Source of the DNA: Basilea psittacipulmonis DSM 24701
GTDB lineage: Bacteria > Pseudomonadota > Gammaproteobacteria > Burkholderiales > Burkholderiaceae_B
NCBI RefSeq assembly: GCF_000743945.1
Contig: NZ_CP009238.1
Span: 1,612,001 to 1,676,000 of the forward strand
Length of the DNA: 64,000 bases
Reading direction: 5' to 3'
Positions 6,830-14,021 of this stretch are shown here, in pieces. The translations under genes and the position numbers were made by a program. Each line of letters opens with the position of its first letter. Position 1 is the first letter of the stretch. The notes under the pieces were generated by a model. It was not told the DNA's origin, did not search any database, and worked only from the letters and a program-made list of their open reading frames with translations.

Positions 6830-7372
6830 ATGTCGAATAACTCAAATTTTCTAAGCCTTTCAGAAGTACACGAATACCTAAACATGGAAAAGTACACTCA
6901 AAGTGAAATGAGATGGATAGAAATGCCTAAGCACACTCAAACCGAGTATAGATATTATACTGCGATAGAAATAGGTGGTATTGCTAGAGAAGGTATGCGT
7001 TTGATTATCGCATATCGTGAACCCTATACTCGTATTAAAGGCGATGCATCTCACTATGTTGATGAAAAGATTTCATGTTCTTTCCTTCTAGGCAAGTCAA
7101 GAGTTTTAGGGTATGATTGTGAAAAGGATGTTGTACATAAAAATAAAGGTAATGTAGGAAGGGATTTACCTTTTTACAAACAGGAAATAAAAGGACCGCA
7201 CAAACATATATGGGTAAAAGAAGGCAAGGAAGGTTATGCTGAGCCAATGGAACTAGACAAAACAGATCTAAAATCTGTTTTTTATACGTTTTTAGATGAA
7301 GCAAATATTACTCATTTGCATGATTATGTTCCACCTCCCCAACCCGTTTATTGCCAATCTGAACTTTTTTAG
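6830..7372 (+). CDS. Uncharacterised gene of the repressor operon
   Basis: 180 residues, preceded by a very strong AAGGAGG and only 20 bp after the repressor stop. No signal peptide or membrane segment is seen. The protein is soluble, Tyr/His-rich, with segments YYTAIEIGGIAREGMRLIIAYRE and GPHKHIWVKEGKEGYAEPME, and a Pro-rich C-terminus. It resembles small phage-borne proteins of unknown function often seen with DUF1828 proteins (possibly DUF6978; not verified). Position behind the repressor means it is probably expressed in the lysogen, which suits an immunity or superinfection-exclusion role (inference). Confidence 0.8.
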   Translation: MSNNSNFLSLSEVHEYLNMEKYTQSEMRWIEMPKHTQTEYRYYTAIEIGGIAREGMRLIIAYREPYTRIKGDASHYVDEKISCSFLLGKSRVLGYDCEKDVVHKNKGNVGRDLPFYKQEIKGPHKHIWVKEGKEGYAEPMELDKTDLKSVFYTFLDEANITHLHDYVPPPQPVYCQSELF

Positions 7373-7380
7373 GTGACCTT

Positions 7381-8148
7381 ATGTTTAACATAGAAAACTC
7401 TTTGCCTACGTGGAAAATTGGCGACCATCAAACTAATAGCGTACGTGTTTTTTCGCCATTTACTTTTGCTGATGACGGACAAACCATTTCATTTGTTGTG
7501 TTTTTTCCTAAGCCCAACTGTTTCTATATTAGTGATTTGGGAGCTCATGCATCACTAGCATATGATCTTGGCTCTGATTTTTCCAAGAAAAATTTAGATG
7601 AGTTGTATGAGCAATCATGCAATGAGTATGCATATTTTAATGACAGCGAAATAGTTGCTGAAGGAGACATTAATATGCTAGAGCAAGCACTTAATGAATC
7701 ACTACTGCTAGCAATATCTTTGTCAACCAATTACACCAGATGGTTCCCGAAAGTAAACGCACAGAAATTTCAATCGACGGTATACAACACGCTTTGTAAA
7801 ACATTTGGTCGGGAAAAAGTAAAAAAACAATGTTTGGGTAAAGGTGCAAGTGGAAATGAAATAAAATTTTCATTCGGTATAACCAGAAACGATTCACGTC
7901 TAAGTTTTGTCGAGATAAGTGCAGCAACCAACAAAAAAGAAGCCAATTGGAAAGAGGTATACCAAATTTACGGAAAATTTGCCGATAATAAAGAGCTTGA
8001 CAATCGCCAACCACGACTATCATTGATAGAAAAAGACGTTATGAATGAGGATTATCAGAAAGCCTCTACACTCTTGACAGGAGTATGTAACGTTACTCGA
8101 TTCGACCCTAGCAATGCAGAAGAAATTTTGATAGCTGTCAACCAATAA
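7381..8148 (+). CDS. DUF1828-like protein of the repressor operon
   Basis: 255 residues, 8 bp after the preceding gene. The N-terminal ~95 residues match the DUF1828 pattern: R-V-x-S-P-F-T-F-A-D-D-G-Q-T-I-S-F, F-Y-I-S-D-L-G, and a following helix. The C-terminal ~130 residues (KVNAQKFQSTVYNTLCKTFGREKVKK... NNDSRLSFVEISAATNKKEA-type) resemble the domain often fused to DUF1828 (DUF1829-like). No enzyme motif was identified. With the gene before it, it forms a two-gene cassette co-transcribed with the repressor. Function unknown. Confidence 0.78.
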   Translation: MFNIENSLPTWKIGDHQTNSVRVFSPFTFADDGQTISFVVFFPKPNCFYISDLGAHASLAYDLGSDFSKKNLDELYEQSCNEYAYFNDSEIVAEGDINMLEQALNESLLLAISLSTNYTRWFPKVNAQKFQSTVYNTLCKTFGREKVKKQCLGKGASGNEIKFSFGITRNDSRLSFVEISAATNKKEANWKEVYQIYGKFADNKELDNRQPRLSLIEKDVMNEDYQKASTLLTGVCNVTRFDPSNAEEILIAVNQ

Positions 8149-8172
8149 TCTACTACTTCGACCAGACACACC

Positions 8173-8194
8173 GCCCTCACACGAGGGCTTTTTT
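8173..8194 (+). terminator. Rho-independent terminator of the repressor operon
   Basis: GCCCTC-ACAC-GAGGGC hairpin (6 GC-rich pairs, tetraloop) followed by six T, 25 bp after the stop of the DUF1828-like gene. Confidence 0.9.
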
Positions 8195-8270
8195 ATTACC
8201 CAAATTCCGCCTATTTTTCACACACTGTATTTTTTTTGTTGTTTTTTTACACACAATTTTTAAATAATAA

Positions 8271-8328
8271 AAACATTTTGTTTATTTTTATATTGACTTT
8301 ATTAAACATATTGTTTAACATTATGTTT
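8271..8328 (+). promoter_or_regulatory. Rightward early (PL-like) promoter with overlapping operators
   Basis: TTGACT (8293-8298), 17-bp spacer, TAACAT (8316-8321). Three AAACAnnnTGTTT-type dyads overlap or flank it: AAACATTTTGTTT (8271-8283), TTAAACATATTGTTTAA (8302-8318, spanning the spacer) and AACATTATGTT (8318-8328). The same sequence occurs in the repressor/cro control region, so the CI-like repressor probably silences both operons. Confidence 0.75.
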
Positions 8329-8361
8329 ATGATGAATGTAAAAAATCGTTAAAGGTCAATC

Positions 8362-8514
8362 ATGAAAAAACAAGTTATTTATATCTACGGACAACCTTAC
8401 ATCATGAACGAGCATGGAACTTTATCTCGTGTCCGAAAAGCATGGTGGCAGATGAGAATCACCAAAATTCTAGCTTTATTTATCGCGGGCTTTATTACAG
8501 CACACTTAATTTAA
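8362..8514 (+). CDS. Small phage membrane-anchored protein (50 aa)
   Basis: Short frame with AAAGG upstream, first gene after the PL-like promoter and 10 bp before the next gene. The first ~33 residues are polar and basic (MKKQVIYIYGQPY..., RVRKAWWQM), then a hydrophobic C-terminal stretch ILALFIAGFITAHLI fits one membrane helix. Early small proteins in this position in lambdoid phages (for example near kil/cIII) affect host functions, but no homology is claimed. Confidence 0.65.
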   Translation: MKKQVIYIYGQPYIMNEHGTLSRVRKAWWQMRITKILALFIAGFITAHLI

Positions 8515-8524
8515 GGAGTGAGAA

Positions 8525-8896
8525 ATGCTTTATCTTTACGCAGTTTTGGATAAAAAACCTTACTTAGACGAAGATAGTTTAATAGACACATTATTAAGCC
8601 ATGGCGAAGAGGTTGATGATGATTTCCACTTTAAAAAAATAAAAGGCATTGCCGAAGATTTAGCAGCAGAAGACGAAAGAACGTTCACGAAATACATTGC
8701 ATTCGTGGAGCTTGACGAGAGTGGATTTCCTTATTGGAATGGCGACCCAGAGGACATTCCAATAACTAAAAGAGAGCATTACTCAGCACGCAAGTGTGCT
8801 GTTTATGAAGTAAATGCCTCAGGTTATACCGATGAACAAGGCTATAACCCTTGCATATTGACAGACTTATATTCAGGAGAAAGTGTAAATGTTTGA
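8525..8896 (+). CDS. Acidic phage hypothetical protein
   Basis: 123 residues with GGAG Shine-Dalgarno 7 nt before the ATG. Rich in Asp/Glu (LDEDSLIDTLLSHGEEVDDDFHF, IAEDLAAEDERTF), no membrane segment or recognisable catalytic motif. The stop overlaps the start of the next gene (8889), so it belongs to the early recombination operon. I do not recognise the family. Confidence 0.75.
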   Translation: MLYLYAVLDKKPYLDEDSLIDTLLSHGEEVDDDFHFKKIKGIAEDLAAEDERTFTKYIAFVELDESGFPYWNGDPEDIPITKREHYSARKCAVYEVNASGYTDEQGYNPCILTDLYSGESVNV

Positions 8897-9785
8897 ATTA
8901 GAGATTAGAGCAGAATCCAGGCTCGTGACAAATAACATCGACTTATTTAAAAAGCAAGCTGAAGAATATTTAAAAAGCCTACCAACATCATTTAATAATG
9001 ATGAGGATTTTCTCAGAGCCGAGGAAGACATTAAGGATTTAAAAACGCTAGAAGCCCGTACAAAATCTGCAATAGAAGCTGTCATTAATGGTTCAGCCGA
9101 TATTTCTGCGGTCATCGATACGGCAACTAAAATCGCCGAGGAATTTAGACAGGCTCGATTAACTCGAGAAAGACTTGTTAAAAGTCGCAAAGAGGATATT
9201 AGAAACGAGCTTATTGCTACCGCTAGTGCAAACATATTAGCCTTTATCGGAGTGCTTAACTTTGATAACAGCGTCATTAAAGCGATAGAACGCATTTATA
9301 ACAAATCCGCTATTAATGGTAGATTAGAACAGGCGTTAAAAAATAAACGCACTATTTCGGGGGCAGACAAAGCAGTACATACCGAATGCACCTTGATTAA
9401 AGAAGAGATTACACAAGATGCGACAAAGTACAGTGAATCATTAAAGACTATCCCTGATGACAAACTTTACCTGTTTCCTGACATCGTTAATTTACTCGTT
9501 TCTAACGAGGATATTACAGACATTCTTGACACCCGTCTTAAAGACGAAGCAGAACGCCAAGCAAAATTAAAAGAGACACAAGAGAATAAGCAAACGGTGT
9601 CTGCACCAGCACCTGAACCCGTTCCTGAGCCAGTCGCACCAGTCGTGGTTAATCAGGAGCCTGCCCCAGATAAAGAGCAGTTTTTGATATTAATCAACTT
9701 AAATTGCACGCTTGAAGAGGCTCAAGCAATCGCTAAAAGCCTCAAGGATAAATACATGAACGTGAGACTTAAAAAATCTCAGTAA
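8889..9785 (+). CDS. DUF1351-like protein of the recombination operon
   Basis: 298 residues. Mostly helical and charged, coiled-coil-like in 20-200 (EDIKDLKTLEARTKSAIEAV, KIAEEFRQARLTRERLVKSRKEDI), then a Pro/Ala/Glu-rich linker (APAPEPVPEPVAPVV, about 238-256) and a short C-terminal alpha/beta tail (QFLILINLNCTLEEAQAIAKSLKDKYMNVRLKKS). This architecture matches DUF1351 proteins encoded directly before RecT/Bet genes in many phages, which are thought to assist recombination. It overlaps the preceding gene by 8 bp. Confidence 0.8.
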   Translation: MFELEIRAESRLVTNNIDLFKKQAEEYLKSLPTSFNNDEDFLRAEEDIKDLKTLEARTKSAIEAVINGSADISAVIDTATKIAEEFRQARLTRERLVKSRKEDIRNELIATASANILAFIGVLNFDNSVIKAIERIYNKSAINGRLEQALKNKRTISGADKAVHTECTLIKEEITQDATKYSESLKTIPDDKLYLFPDIVNLLVSNEDITDILDTRLKDEAERQAKLKETQENKQTVSAPAPEPVPEPVAPVVVNQEPAPDKEQFLILINLNCTLEEAQAIAKSLKDKYMNVRLKKSQ

Positions 9786-9801
9786 ATACGAGGAGTTTAA
9801 A

Positions 9802-10650
9802 ATGAGCACAAACTTAGCATTGTTAAATAGTTCTATCACTAAATTAGCGCGAGCTATCGACTTTGGCGGAGACGTACAGCCAGCCGAGCTAGTCAATATT
9901 TTGAAGTCCACCGCATTTCATACCAAGCAAGCCATTACTAACGAACAGATGATTGCTTTAGTAGCCGTGGCATCACAATATAAACTCAACCCTTTCACTA
10001 AAGAAATCTATGCATTTCCAACCAACAACTCCATCGTGCCTATCGTAGGCGTGGATGGCTGGATTAAGTTAATTAACTCCAATCCACAACTCGACGGCAT
10101 CGAATTTGAACAGGACAATGAGAAATGCACTTGCGTTATTTATCGCAAAGACCGCTCCCACCCTATCCGCGTGACCGAATATTTTGATGAGTGCAGTCGC
10201 CCTACTGACCCTTGGAAGAAATACCCTAAGCGTATGTTAAGACACAAGGCTATGATACAAGCGGCACGTGTTGCATTTGGTTTCTCTGGCATTTATGACG
10301 AGGACGAAGGTGAACGCATTAAAGAATCTGCTTCTACAGAAAATCGCATTATCGACATCACGCCACAAAAAAATACGATAAGCCCAGAACAAGCAAAAGA
10401 GTTAGAGGCGTTGATTCATGAAAGTCAAAGCGACAAAGAAAAACTATTGTCTTACTTTGGCATTTCATCGCTAGGCACTTTACCGATTGAAAAATACGAA
10501 GAGCTTAAGGCTACTCTAACTCGTCGTATCAAAAGCAAAAAAGCAACTGATGTGGAAGTAGTACCTAAAGCACCAGAAGCAACTACCGTTCCAAGCAATG
10601 TCGATCCTGAAACTGGCGAAGTGATCGATGAGGAAGATATTCCATTTTAA
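9802..10650 (+). CDS. bet: Phage recombination protein Bet (RecT/Red-beta superfamily)
   Basis: 282 residues; single-strand annealing protein that pairs with the exonuclease encoded next. Residues about 30-180 carry the Bet signature: KSTAFHTKQAITNEQMIALVAVASQYKLNPFTKEIYAFP, VPIVGVDGWIKLIN, YFDECSRPTDPWKKYPKRMLRHKAMIQAARVAFGF and IYDEDEGERI. The C-terminus is variable and acidic, ending ETGEVIDEEDIPF, which resembles the acidic tails that contact partner proteins. SD GAGG at about 9791. Confidence 0.95.
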   Translation: MSTNLALLNSSITKLARAIDFGGDVQPAELVNILKSTAFHTKQAITNEQMIALVAVASQYKLNPFTKEIYAFPTNNSIVPIVGVDGWIKLINSNPQLDGIEFEQDNEKCTCVIYRKDRSHPIRVTEYFDECSRPTDPWKKYPKRMLRHKAMIQAARVAFGFSGIYDEDEGERIKESASTENRIIDITPQKNTISPEQAKELEALIHESQSDKEKLLSYFGISSLGTLPIEKYEELKATLTRRIKSKKATDVEVVPKAPEATTVPSNVDPETGEVIDEEDIPF

Positions 10651-10661
10651 CGAGGTAAAGA

Positions 10662-11273
10662 ATGGCATTAATAACACTTAACTGCGAGCAAGGTTCTCAA
10701 GAATGGCTAGAGGCACGTTTAGGAATAGTAACCGCTACAGGGGCAAGCAATATCGTAACGCCTAGCGGAAACAAATCTAACGGCTGGGTTAATTACCTGA
10801 GCGAGCTAGTGGCTGAAACTTACGAAGGAGCAAAAGACCCTGTGAGAACAGCAGATATGGAACGTGGCCATGAATTAGAACCCAAAGCTCGTGCAGGCTA
10901 TGAGTTCTTAACGGAACACGAAGTTAAACAAGTCGGCGGTATTTACCTAGATGAAAACCGTGATGTCATGATTAGCCCTGACGGTATCATGCCTGACTTA
11001 AAGAAAGGCTTGGAAATCAAAAGTCCACGACTCAAGAATCATATTAAGTACATATTAGAAGGCGGTGTCCCGTCTGAGTATTTAATACAAGTTCAGTTTA
11101 GCCTTTGGGTTACAGGGTTCGAGTCATGGGATTTCGTCAGTTACTGTCCCGAGTACACACCTCAGACGATGTACTTACATACAACTACACGTAACGACAC
11201 ATTAATGAGGGCGTTTGATCGGCTTGTCCCTCAATTCTTAAAGCAACTCAATGGATTAAAAAGAGGTAAATAA
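10662..11273 (+). CDS. YqaJ-family (lambda Exo-like) recombinase exonuclease
   Basis: 203 residues; expected to resect double-strand ends 5'-3' so Bet can bind. Conserved points: GSQEWLEARLGIVTATGASNI at the N-terminus, the R-G-H-E-L-E-P-K-A-R motif (about 69-77), catalytic SPDG (about 107-110) and LEIKSP (about 117-122) giving the D..ExK metal site, and a helix VPSEYLIQVQFSLWVTG. Length is typical. Forms a Bet-Exo-SSB cassette. Confidence 0.94.
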   Translation: MALITLNCEQGSQEWLEARLGIVTATGASNIVTPSGNKSNGWVNYLSELVAETYEGAKDPVRTADMERGHELEPKARAGYEFLTEHEVKQVGGIYLDENRDVMISPDGIMPDLKKGLEIKSPRLKNHIKYILEGGVPSEYLIQVQFSLWVTGFESWDFVSYCPEYTPQTMYLHTTTRNDTLMRAFDRLVPQFLKQLNGLKRGK

Positions 11274-11274
11274 T

Positions 11275-11754
11275 ATGTCATCAGTCAATAAAGTAATTTT
11301 AGTAGGTAACTTGGGAAGAGACCCGGAACATCGTGTGTTCCCGAATAGTGATGGAGGTGTCACAAATTTTTCTATCGCCACTTCCTATCGTACACGAGGA
11401 CAGGACGGTAATTGGAATGAGGAAACAGAATGGCACAATATCGTGACATTTAATCGTACAGCAGAGGTTGCTAACCAATACCTAAAAAAAGGCAGTAAGG
11501 TTTATGTCGAGGGTCGCATTCGTACAAGAAAGTGGCAAGACAAAATGGGGCAGGACCGATACACAACTGAAGTACTTGCTGAAAAGCTTGTCTTGCTAGG
11601 AGGCGATAAAGCACCACAATCATCGAATGCTAACACAAGTGGCGGTTGGGACAATAACCCATCTAACCCAACAAACAATGCATATTTGAACGCAAAAAAC
11701 GGTACTCGCCCAGTGAATAACGTGTCCGACATGGAAGATGATTATCCGTTTTAA
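11275..11754 (+). CDS. ssb: Phage single-stranded DNA-binding protein
   Basis: 159 residues. OB-fold with the usual start NKVILVGNLGRDPE, then NFSIATSYR, EWHNIVTFNRTAEVANQYLKKGSKVYVEGRIRTRKW. A Gly/Asn/Ser-rich linker ends in MEDDYPF, the acidic tip that binds host replication and repair proteins. Starts 1 bp after the exonuclease stop. Probably separate from the chromosomal ssb, since it sits in the phage recombination operon. Confidence 0.96.
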   Translation: MSSVNKVILVGNLGRDPEHRVFPNSDGGVTNFSIATSYRTRGQDGNWNEETEWHNIVTFNRTAEVANQYLKKGSKVYVEGRIRTRKWQDKMGQDRYTTEVLAEKLVLLGGDKAPQSSNANTSGGWDNNPSNPTNNAYLNAKNGTRPVNNVSDMEDDYPF

Positions 11755-11797
11755 TCAATAGATTTACTACTAAACGCTTTAAGAAGGAGTTAACAAT

Positions 11798-12187
11798 ATG
11801 GCCATTAAAGTAATAAGCGAATTTAATGCAGACATTAACGGCGTTCATTTTGGCTGGCGGGAGTTTCTGCATTTCAGAACCGCATCATCCATTCTATCTA
11901 ACGTTTACAGCGAGTTCAATATCAAGATAGAAAGCCATGTATTTGCAAAAAGACTGCGTGATGTACTCAAGTTCACGGACGATTTTAGTAAGTTGTCTAG
12001 ATTTGAAGATCGCATCGAAGCAATGATGTGCCTTATTAAATCGCCACACGAATTAGATTTTACGCACACGATGATTATCGATGCAGTGGATTACGACATT
12101 TGTGCCATTGAGGATTTAAAACTACTGCAAGCATCTTGGAAAAAAGTTTTAAAAGAACACGAGGAGTTAGCCAATGAACCTAGCTAA
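11798..12187 (+). CDS. Phage hypothetical protein
   Basis: 129 residues, AAGGAG 8 nt before ATG. No recognised domain; mixed alpha/beta, with a helical C-terminus (AIEDLKLLQASWKKVLKEHEEL). Overlaps the next gene by 14 bp, so translation is probably coupled. Function unknown. Confidence 0.72.
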   Translation: MAIKVISEFNADINGVHFGWREFLHFRTASSILSNVYSEFNIKIESHVFAKRLRDVLKFTDDFSKLSRFEDRIEAMMCLIKSPHELDFTHTMIIDAVDYDICAIEDLKLLQASWKKVLKEHEELANEPS

Positions 12188-12464
12188 ATCCAACGCAGTG
12201 GTCAAAGTCATTCGAGACAATGACATTATCACCATGACGGGAGCTCAGTTTAACGAGTTTGCCAAAACGTTAATCGCTCAAACCATGGACAGCATCAAAC
12301 TCAAAAACAAAGAAGAGGCTTGTCAACTTTTGGGCATCAGCTTGTACAACCTAAACAAGCTGATTAAAAAAGGACACCTTCACCCCATTGAAGATTTAAT
12401 CAGTATGCAGGAAATCCTACGCATTCAAGAATCTGGAGTTTTGAATCGAATTAAATATTTATAA
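12174..12464 (+). CDS. Small phage HTH-like protein
   Basis: 96 residues. The second half reads as an HTH of the excisionase/MerR-like kind: NKEEACQLLGISLYNLNKLIKKGHLHPIEDLISMQEI, where ACQLLGIS..NLNKLIKKG is typical of DNA-binding proteins of Xis/DNA_pol-associated type. It could be an excisionase or a regulator; the first half is unassigned. Starts within the end of the preceding gene. Confidence 0.7.
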   Translation: MNLAKSNAVVKVIRDNDIITMTGAQFNEFAKTLIAQTMDSIKLKNKEEACQLLGISLYNLNKLIKKGHLHPIEDLISMQEILRIQESGVLNRIKYL

Positions 12465-12476
12465 GGAGTAAAGAAC

Positions 12477-12935
12477 ATGACAACCTTTAATGCTTTTGTG
12501 GAATTAGAAAAAGTGTCCACACTAAAAAATCCACTACGTTATGCCAAGGTAGCACCGCATTATACGGTTGACACAGGTCAAGTCAACACAGCCACCATCA
12601 TTAACATACTAGGTCGTCGAAGCTACTTTCTGGCCAATGCCTTCAAGTATCTTTCTCGTTTACACAAAAAAGGGCAACTAGAAACCGATGTGATTAAAGC
12701 GTATCACTGCTTGAGGATCGCAGAGCGTTTTGGAGTTGAAGACATTCCTTTAAGCGAAAACGAGCGAGACACTCTCACTCAATTCATCATCGAGCAAGAA
12801 CCCAACTACAATCCCCTACACTTTAAATTAATTTGCATTGTGCTAGATATCGAGAACAAGAACATCATATACAAAGAACTTTACACCTTATTCAAGATGT
12901 TGCTTTGGTGTTTAGAGGATAAAGAGATTGGGTAA
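12477..12935 (+). CDS. Phage protein, possibly DUF3310-like
   Basis: 152 residues, AAGGAG upstream. The segment RRSYFLANAFKYLSRLHKKGQLETDVIKAYHCLRIAERFG resembles the 'LGNAIKYLWRxGKKG..eDLkKAxxYL' helix pair of DUF3310 phage proteins, which have no settled function. The remainder is helical (YNPLHFKLICIVLDIENKNIIYKELYTLFKMLLW). Last gene of the early rightward operon. Confidence 0.7.
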   Translation: MTTFNAFVELEKVSTLKNPLRYAKVAPHYTVDTGQVNTATIINILGRRSYFLANAFKYLSRLHKKGQLETDVIKAYHCLRIAERFGVEDIPLSENERDTLTQFIIEQEPNYNPLHFKLICIVLDIENKNIIYKELYTLFKMLLWCLEDKEIG

Positions 12936-12966
12936 TCTATAGAAAATACATTTACAAAACTGTTAG

Positions 12967-12985
12967 ATAAGCATTCGATGCTTAT
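12967..12985. other. Perfect 8-bp-arm palindrome after the early operon
   Basis: ATAAGCAT-TCG-ATGCTTAT. It lies 31 bp after the end of the operon and upstream of the next gene, without a T-tract. It may be a weak terminator, an RNA stem or an operator for the following gene. Confidence 0.4.
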
Positions 12986-13053
12986 TCCAATACTGTATTA
13001 ATTAGTAATATATAATTAGCTATTAACAACAAACATTAACAGGGGAACTAATC

Positions 13054-13716
13054 ATGGCAGATTTATCAGGCTACCTCCCATTAATAATTATTCTTTTAAT
13101 TTTTCTTGCTTTCTTTATTTGGCATCGCAAGCATAAAAAAGAGAACGGTTTAAAAGGCCCCGCTGGGTGGATATTGGTATTTAATATAGGTAGTGTATTA
13201 GGCTTTTTTTCAATCATGTCTAGAGAACAAACTGCCAAAGGCACCCCTTTAGAAACAGCAACAAACATAGTACTACTGTGTATTGCCGTCCTAACTTTTT
13301 ACGCATTATATCTAACTATTAAAAAACAAGGCGATCCAAAAACACCACAAAAGGTTATTAAAGCCATATGGTTAAAAGGACCAGTTGCGATGTCCGTACT
13401 GTTTCTTTCGGCAATGTACTACTATCCGAATATATACAACACATCTTTTCCATATTTCTGGACATTAACGGCTATTATGGTTTTAGGCTATGTAGCAATG
13501 CCTGTTGTAGCCGCTACTGTCTGGGTCTTATACTTTCAAAACGCTGTTCGCGTACAGAACACATACAACATTACACCAAAGGACAAGCATTATGTGAAAA
13601 AGATTGTCGGGCTATGCGTACTACTTGCATTATTAGCCTTTATCAGAGGACCTTTAGAACAGAATTATTACCAAAAATTATCCTCTTTAGAACGAACAAT
13701 GTATTTTCAACAATAA
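13054..13716 (+). CDS. DUF2569-like membrane protein (probable prophage moron)
   Basis: 220 residues with about five hydrophobic helices (about 6-23, 40-57, 72-90, 110-130 and 137-162, plus 186-202). GLKGPAGWILVFNIG after the first helix matches the G-x-x-GWL motif of DUF2569 (YdgK-like) integral membrane proteins. It sits between the early operon and the KilA-N gene with its own upstream -10-like TATAAT (13011-13016) and downstream hairpins, the layout of an independently expressed moron. Function unknown; it would act in the inner membrane. Confidence 0.75.
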   Translation: MADLSGYLPLIIILLIFLAFFIWHRKHKKENGLKGPAGWILVFNIGSVLGFFSIMSREQTAKGTPLETATNIVLLCIAVLTFYALYLTIKKQGDPKTPQKVIKAIWLKGPVAMSVLFLSAMYYYPNIYNTSFPYFWTLTAIMVLGYVAMPVVAATVWVLYFQNAVRVQNTYNITPKDKHYVKKIVGLCVLLALLAFIRGPLEQNYYQKLSSLERTMYFQQ

Positions 13717-13732
13717 ATTAAGAACCCTTTAA

Positions 13733-13766
13733 TAACAACCTCTACCATTAGCTGTAGAGGTTGTTA
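13733..13766. other. 13-bp perfect hairpin without T-tract
   Basis: TAACAACCTCTAC, 8-nt loop, GTAGAGGTTGTTA. It lies 16 bp after the membrane-protein stop. The GAGGTTGTT strand differs by one base from the GAGGTTCTT at the ribosome-binding site of the KilA-N gene (14011-14019). Confidence 0.6.
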
Positions 13767-13835
13767 ACAGAGAATATTAAGATTGACTTCCCAAATAATT
13801 TAAGGTAGGATTAAAACTCCTAAGCAAAAGCAGCT

Positions 13836-13857
13836 CCGACCTGTTGTCGGCCTTTTT
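13836..13857 (+). terminator. Rho-independent terminator (short)
   Basis: CCGAC-CTGTT-GTCGG followed by CCTTTTT. The 5-bp GC-rich stem and T-run fit a terminator for the membrane-protein gene. Confidence 0.7.
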
Positions 13858-13914
13858 ATTAATTTGACCTCCAGAATTACATTTATTGTTGTAAACGATA
13901 AATATCAAGTTAAT

Positions 13915-13989
13915 GGGGGTGCGGGTACCAGCAATGGCTCGGCGTTACTTTTGACGTAGGACACCCCCGCCTATTATATTTTTATAGGC
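13915..13989 (+). ncRNA. Candidate structured RNA, possibly c4-like antisense RNA
   Basis: The outer stem GGGGGTG (13915-13921) pairs with CACCCCC (13962-13968). Inside are CCA-GCAA-TGG (a GNRA-type tetraloop hairpin, 13928-13937) and CGT...ACG (13943-13956), giving a three-way junction. An adjacent hairpin GCCTAT...ATAGGC follows (13969-13989). It lies 32 bp before the KilA-N/antirepressor-type gene. In phages P1/P7 the antirepressor gene is preceded by c4 RNA; similarity is judged by position and fold only. Confidence 0.4.
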
Positions 13990-14021
13990 ATTCTATTAAT
14001 CCTAAACAAAAGAGGTTCTTC

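Larger units (their letters stand above)
13717..14021 (+). other. 305-bp non-coding region with three RNA hairpin elements
   Basis: No open frame is supported. It holds a 13-bp perfect hairpin (13733-13766), a terminator-like hairpin (13836-13857) and a multi-hairpin element (13915-13989) upstream of the KilA-N gene, each listed separately. A -35-like TTGACC lies at 13864-13869. Confidence 0.7.
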
